A DNA stretch of 9,175 nt from an uncultured Oscillospiraceae bacterium (GTDB lineage Bacteria > Bacillota > Clostridia > Oscillospirales > Oscillospiraceae), in NCBI GenBank assembly GCA_900763675.1, contig CAAFLE010000092.1, forward strand, positions 1 to 9,175, in the 5' to 3' direction. The number at the start of each line of letters is the position of its first letter. The first letter of the stretch is position 1. Both the position numbers and the translations under genes were made by a program. Under the pieces are notes generated by a model, which was not told the DNA's origin, made no database searches, and worked only from the letters and a program-made list of their open reading frames with translations. This document shows, piece by piece, positions 5,765 to 9,175 of this stretch.

Positions 5765-7000
5765 TCAGGTATGGGTTTTCAGGTATTCAACGATTTCGGG
5801 ATACCGGTCCGATGCAATGTGAATGCCGTCGCCGGAGTTGAAGCTGTTGAGAAAATACCCGGCTCTGTCGCACATCATGCGAAAGAGATCAATATACTCG
5901 GTATCATACTCGCGGGAGAGCGTTTTGATGAGCTGGGAATAAAACACCGTGCTGGTGGGATTGTACAGCTCGTTCATCGGCGTATAGCGTCCGACCGGAA
6001 CGAGAGAGAGAAGATAGATCGTGGCGTTCGGCTGCGTCTCGCGGACGAGATCGAGAATCTGCCGCATGGGCGTCATAAAGGTTTCTACGCGGTCGTCGCG
6101 CAGCGAGCTGTCGTTGATGCCGAGCATTATGTAAACTTTACCGTAGGTTTTCTGGTGCAGCCCATCGCTGAGTGTGCCGTAGCCTCCGTTCGGAAGCTCA
6201 TAAAACGTGTATTCCACAACGCTCTGCGCCTTGTGACCGACGACGGCGTAATAGTCCGGACCGGTAAGACCGGAGTATTTCTGCATACCGACGATCTGCG
6301 AATGCCCGATGAAGCAGACATCGCTGAACCAGTCGTCGGATACCGGCGCACTCTCTGCCATCGTGGAAACGGGAAGCGCGGCGAGAATATCCGTCTGCGA
6401 GCCGAGATACCGCAGAAGGATTTCTTCCCCTTCGGCGATCGAAACGGTGTCGCGATAGTGGAAATACCGGTCCGTGCCCTCGATCATCACGCCCGCCCGC
6501 TGCAGGGTGAACGCGGCGGTCTGCGCTTCCGGGGTCATCAGTCCGCCGTCCAGCAGCGAGACCCACGGGTTGATCGCCGGAAGCGATGCGCCGTAAGCGT
6601 TGGCGCAGCGGTAGAGCGAAACGAGAAGCGTTTCGCGTGTGACCGGTTCATCGGGACGGAACGCGCCCGTGCCGTCGTTCGGGATGAGATTTTTTTGAAG
6701 AACCCAGGCGGTACCTTCGGCATACCACTGCGCGGCGTCTACATCCTGCGGGACGGTCCCGGCGTCCTCGCCGCTGCCGTAAAGGCGGAACAGGATCCCG
6801 GCAAGCGCGGCGCGTGTCATCGCGCTGCCCATGCCGCCGCTTTCCGCCTCGCGGAAAATATCGCGGTATTCGTACATGGAGGCGCTCTCACAGTATTCGG
6901 ATATGCGGAGATTGGCTGTCTCCGGCTCCGCGGCATACGCCGGCACGCACAGGGAGAAAAGAAATACGGCACAGAAAAGCAGGGAAACGGTACGCTTCAT
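5765..7000 (-). CDS. Secreted SLH-like domain + SGNH/GDSL hydrolase-fold protein
   Basis: A 411-residue exported protein. A signal peptide (MKRTVSLLFCAVFLFSLCVPAYA) gives cleavage near residue 23. Residues about 55-135 resemble S-layer homology repeats (WYAEGTAWVLQKNLIP, then FRPDEPVTRETLLVSLYR), which usually tether proteins to cell-wall polymers. The C-terminal half is an SGNH fold: block I FIGHSQIVG with Ser234 as nucleophile, block III GIND (294-297) and block V DGIHIASDRY with Asp391 and His394. Block I reads G-H-S rather than the usual G-D-S; the catalytic Ser remains. Such enzymes are often esterases or cell-wall O-acetyl hydrolases; the substrate is unknown. It starts 32 bp after dapA on the same strand with a weak ribosome site (AAAGCGAG), probably as the second gene of a dapA-led operon. 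Confidence 0.85.
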   Translation of the reverse strand: MKRTVSLLFCAVFLFSLCVPAYAAEPETANLRISEYCESASMYEYRDIFREAESGGMGSAMTRAALAGILFRLYGSGEDAGTVPQDVDAAQWYAEGTAWVLQKNLIPNDGTGAFRPDEPVTRETLLVSLYRCANAYGASLPAINPWVSLLDGGLMTPEAQTAAFTLQRAGVMIEGTDRYFHYRDTVSIAEGEEILLRYLGSQTDILAALPVSTMAESAPVSDDWFSDVCFIGHSQIVGMQKYSGLTGPDYYAVVGHKAQSVVEYTFYELPNGGYGTLSDGLHQKTYGKVYIMLGINDSSLRDDRVETFMTPMRQILDLVRETQPNATIYLLSLVPVGRYTPMNELYNPTSTVFYSQLIKTLSREYDTEYIDLFRMMCDRAGYFLNSFNSGDGIHIASDRYPEIVEYLKTHT

Positions 7001-7032
7001 GGGAACGACTCGCTTTCGTAGAATATTTCAAA

Positions 7033-7917
7033 TCAGAGGAGCTGAAGACTCTCCAGACACACCCGCAGCCTTGCGGCGTTTTCCTCTGCCATCGGGCAGA
7101 GGGGCAGACGCAGACGGCCGGAATCCCAGCCGAGCAGCTGCATGGCGGTTTTTACCGGAATGGGATTGACCTCGTAGAAGAGCGCTTCAAACAGCTCGGC
7201 ATACGCCTCGTGCAGAGCGCGGGCGGTGAAGAAGTCGCCGCTGAGCGCCGCCGTGCAGAGCGCCGACATGACCTGCGGCACAATGTTGGAGGCAACGGAG
7301 ATCACGCCTTTCGCGCCGAGCGCGAGCATGGGGAGCGTCTGATCGTCGTTGCCGCTCCAGATGTTCAGCGCGTCCCCGCAGAGACGGCGGGTGCGGGAGA
7401 CGAGAGAAATATCGCCGGAGGCTTCTTTCACGCCGTTGATGCGCGGAATCTCTGCCAGACGCGCATAGTGTTCCGGCGTACAGGAAACGCCGGTACGGCT
7501 CGGGACGTTGTAAACAATGAGCGGCAGCTCGGAATGCTCGGCGACGTAGGAGAAATGCCGGACGATTCCGGCGGAACTTGCTTTGTTATAATACGGCGTG
7601 GTGAGCAGAAGCGCGTCGGCGCCGAGCCGTTCGGCACGCCGCGCCGCGCTTGCCGCAGCGAGCGTATCGTTGCCGCCAATACCGGCGATCACCTTCATGC
7701 GCGAGCGGGTATACACCGCGGTAAACTCGATCACGGACGCACGCTCCGCTTCCGAAAGCGTCGCCGCCTCACCGGTCGTGCCGCACACGACGAGCGCGGC
7801 GGTGCCGCCCTCTGCCTGCCGGTCGATGGCGGCGGCGAGACGGTCAAAGTCTACGCCCCGGTCGGTAAACGGTGTGACAAGCGCGGTGGCGCTACCGCTG
7901 AAAACAGGTTTTTTCAT
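7033..7917 (-). CDS. dapA: 4-hydroxy-tetrahydrodipicolinate synthase (DHDPS)
   Basis: A 294-residue TIM-barrel aldolase that condenses pyruvate with aspartate semialdehyde, the first committed step to lysine and meso-diaminopimelate, and in spore formers also to dipicolinate. Active-site residues sit at a constant offset of three from E. coli DapA: T47/T48 in GTTGE, Y110 in YYNK, Y136 and R141 in YNVPSRTG, and the Schiff-base K164 in GVKEAS. Residues that bind feedback lysine in E. coli are replaced: S48 by A51, H53 by E56, H56 by R59 and E84 by A87, while N80 is kept as N83. Weak or absent lysine inhibition is inferred, as in many Gram-positive enzymes. The start at 7917 (MKKPVFSGSATALVTPF) has AAAGGA 6 bases upstream; the open frame continues to 8061 but has no family similarity. 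Confidence 0.96.
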   Translation of the reverse strand: MKKPVFSGSATALVTPFTDRGVDFDRLAAAIDRQAEGGTAALVVCGTTGEAATLSEAERASVIEFTAVYTRSRMKVIAGIGGNDTLAAASAARRAERLGADALLLTTPYYNKASSAGIVRHFSYVAEHSELPLIVYNVPSRTGVSCTPEHYARLAEIPRINGVKEASGDISLVSRTRRLCGDALNIWSGNDDQTLPMLALGAKGVISVASNIVPQVMSALCTAALSGDFFTARALHEAYAELFEALFYEVNPIPVKTAMQLLGWDSGRLRLPLCPMAEENAARLRVCLESLQLL

Positions 7918-8041
7918 GTTCCGTCCTTTCTGCCGGTCCGTACCGCGCAATGCGGCAGGGAAGGGAACGGCAAAGCATACTCCCGTGCCATTGTATGCAG
8001 TGGGACACGCCGCGGTGCCGATGACTTCGGCGCTTTTGCGG

Positions 8042-8069
8042 TTGCAATGAAGGCGGAACATGGTATAAT
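8042..8069 (+). promoter_or_regulatory. SigA promoter of queA
   Basis: TTGCAA (8042-8047), a 16-base spacer and a perfect TATAAT (8064-8069) with an extended -10 TG at 8061-8062. The predicted start is near 8076. It faces the dapA promoter. Confidence 0.8.
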
Positions 8070-8090
8070 AGGGTAAAAAATATCATACCA
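8061..8090. repeat. Inverted repeat formed by the two opposing extended -10 boxes
   Basis: TGGTATAAT (8061-8069) and ATCATACCA (8082-8090) are inverted copies with 8 of 9 positions matching and 12 bases between. The repeat may simply reflect two extended -10 elements on opposite strands, or it may also be an operator seen by a dimeric regulator. Confidence 0.6.
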
Positions 8091-8110
8091 CTCTGCCGTA
8101 CTTCCGTCAA
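8082..8110 (-). promoter_or_regulatory. SigA promoter of dapA
   Basis: On the minus strand, TTGACG (8110-8105), a 17-base spacer and TATGAT (8087-8082) with an extended TG two bases before it. The predicted start is near 8075, almost the same point as the queA start on the other strand. It would drive dapA and probably the SGNH gene. Confidence 0.8.
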
Positions 8111-8164
8111 GAAAACGCGGTGGGGAAAAAGGTACCGCCGGTCGGACCGGCAGATGGAGCAGCT

Positions 8165-9175
8165 TTGAAAAAATCGGATTTTTATTATGACCTTCCCCCG
8201 GAGCTTATTGCACAGACTCCGCTGGAGCGGCGGGATTCTTCGCGCCTGCTGACGCTCGACAAGCGCACCGGCGCTACAGAGCATCACATTTTCCATGAGC
8301 TTCCGGATTTTCTGAACGAGGGCGACTGTCTTGTGATGAACGATTCCCGCGTGATCCCGGCGCGGCTTTTTGGGACAAGACCGACGGGCGGGAGCGTAGA
8401 GGTCGTTCTGCTGCGCGATCTCGGCGGCGGGGACTGGGAATGCCTGACCCGTCCGGGACGAAAAACGCAGCCGGGAACGCACATTTCCTTCGGCAGCGGC
8501 GAGCTGACGGCGGAGGTCGTCCGCGCCGAGGCGGACGGAAACAAGATCCTTCATTTTTCCTACGACGGCATTTTTCTGGAGATTCTGGACCGGCTGGGGA
8601 AAATGCCGCTCCCGCCGTATATCAAGGAGGAGCTGACCGATAAAGAGCGCTACCAGACCGTATACTCCCGCGACCCCGGCTCGGCGGCCGCCCCCACGGC
8701 AGGACTGCACTTTACGCCGGAGCTGCTGAAGAAAATTGCGGATAAAGGCGTTTCGCTTGCATACGTAACGCTGCACGTTGGTCTCGGCACGTTCCGACCC
8801 GTCAAGGAGGAGAATATTGAGGACCATCCGATGCACGCGGAGTATTGCATGGTGAGTCCGGAGACTGCGGACAAGGTGAACCGGGCGCGCGCAAACGGAA
8901 AGCGCGTGATCGCCGTCGGCACGACCTCGTGCCGGACACTGGAGAGCTTCACCGGCGAGGATGGCATATTGCAGCCGAAAAGCGGCTGGACCGACATTTT
9001 CATCTATCCCGGCTATCGCTTTAAGGCGATCGACGCGCTGGTCACGAATTTCCATCTGCCGGAGAGTACGCTCATTATGCTCGTTTCGGCGCTGGCGGGA
9101 CGTCAGAGCGTTCTCCGCGCTTACGAAGAAGCCGTCCGGGAGCGCTATCGCTTCTTCTCGTTTGGCGACGCAATG
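8165..9175 (+). CDS. queA: S-adenosylmethionine:tRNA ribosyltransferase-isomerase (3' end cut by window)
   Basis: 337 codons are present, and the window ends at SFGDAM, a few residues short of the usual C-terminus. QueA transfers and isomerises the ribosyl group of S-adenosylmethionine onto 7-aminomethyl-7-deazaguanine at tRNA position 34, making epoxyqueuosine. Family signatures are present in order: SDFYYDLPPELIAQTPLERRDSS at the N-terminus, MNDSRVIPARLFG, GSAAAPTAGLHFT at about 172-184, VTLHVGLGTFRPV, HPMHAEY, GTTSCRTLES and NFHLPESTLIMLVSAL. The start is TTG at 8165: no in-frame ATG or GTG lies near it, the first codons match the family N-terminus, and GGAG (8156-8159) is 5 bases upstream. 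An out-of-frame ATG at 8154 meets a stop after four codons. It is divergent from dapA. Confidence 0.95.
   Translation, partial: MKKSDFYYDLPPELIAQTPLERRDSSRLLTLDKRTGATEHHIFHELPDFLNEGDCLVMNDSRVIPARLFGTRPTGGSVEVVLLRDLGGGDWECLTRPGRKTQPGTHISFGSGELTAEVVRAEADGNKILHFSYDGIFLEILDRLGKMPLPPYIKEELTDKERYQTVYSRDPGSAAAPTAGLHFTPELLKKIADKGVSLAYVTLHVGLGTFRPVKEENIEDHPMHAEYCMVSPETADKVNRARANGKRVIAVGTTSCRTLESFTGEDGILQPKSGWTDIFIYPGYRFKAIDALVTNFHLPESTLIMLVSALAGRQSVLRAYEEAVRERYRFFSFGDAM

Larger units (their letters stand above)
7918..8164. other. Divergent dapA-queA intergenic region
   Basis: This 247-bp stretch contains no gene that I can support. It holds two SigA promoters facing each other around 8042-8110, a structured leader of about 158 bases for dapA and one of about 89 bases for queA. 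The dapA leader has small stems at 7930-7935/7953-7958 and 7975-7980/7993-7998. The queA leader ends with a 6-bp stem (8137-8142/8146-8151) just before its ribosome site. I do not see the conserved core of the lysine (L-box) or preQ1 riboswitches. Confidence 0.7.

Noticed and set aside
5645..7021. Plus-strand open frame opposite the SGNH gene
   Set aside because: It starts inside the MATE leader terminator and mirrors the SGNH gene, which has a signal peptide and catalytic motifs.
7918..8075. Lysine riboswitch before dapA
   Set aside because: The conserved L-box core and its five-helix layout are not visible.
6814..8076. Plus-strand open frame opposite dapA
   Set aside because: It is the complement of dapA, whose active-site residues are all in place.
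8076..8164. preQ1 riboswitch before queA
   Set aside because: The leader has a short GC stem near the start codon but not the A-rich tail and loop pattern of preQ1-I.
7892..9055. Minus-strand open frame opposite queA and the intergenic region
   Set aside because: It is the shadow of queA; the product has no family features and crosses both promoters.

Overview
The window looks like chromosomal DNA of an endospore-forming Clostridia-type Firmicute. It is GC-rich for that group, and I infer something in or near the gut Oscillospirales from gene content and codon use rather than from any search. Support comes from a prkC-rsgA-spoVM cluster like that of Bacillus and Clostridia, a DUF3794+LysM spore coat morphogenesis protein, and consensus SigA promoters. 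I see no mobile element, CRISPR array, rRNA or tRNA.

Layout. Bases 1-618 (+) are the C-terminal, PASTA-bearing end of a PrkC-type Ser/Thr kinase, overlapping by 4 bp with rsgA (615-1505, +), a ribosome-assembly GTPase. A strong hairpin (1514-1558) follows, then a two-TM micro-membrane protein (1565-1726). Next comes a 20-codon spoVM-like gene (1739-1801), too short for ordinary gene callers, and then a SipL-like DUF3794/LysM protein (1861-3360). A SigA promoter with a 16-bp perfect inverted repeat precedes yebC (3435-4169, +). A 19-bp terminator separates yebC from a convergent MATE exporter (4218-5615, -), which has its own promoter and a leader containing a complete intrinsic terminator. 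Further along the minus strand are a secreted SLH-like/SGNH hydrolase (5765-7000) and dapA (7033-7917), probably co-transcribed in the order dapA to SGNH. dapA and queA (8165 to the window end, +, TTG start, missing only its last few codons) diverge from two face-to-face promoters near 8075.

How it fits together. The most interesting part is 1502-3360. A SpoVM-like peptide, which in Bacillus marks the forespore membrane and anchors SpoIVA, lies directly before a SipL-like protein; the C. difficile SipL LysM domain binds SpoIVA. Two layers of the coat basement are therefore encoded within 60 bp of each other, next to the signalling/ribosome module (PASTA kinase, RsgA) and a small membrane protein that takes the place of rpe-thiN in the Bacillus order. 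A plausible mother-cell (SigE/SigK) promoter sits between spoVM and sipL.

A recurring architecture is visible. Before the micro-membrane ORF, sipL and yebC there is an inverted repeat whose right arm holds the Shine-Dalgarno and whose left arm lies in or over a promoter. RNA started at the gene's own promoter would lack most or all of the left arm, while read-through RNA from upstream would fold and hide the ribosome site. This is inference from sequence, strongest at yebC.
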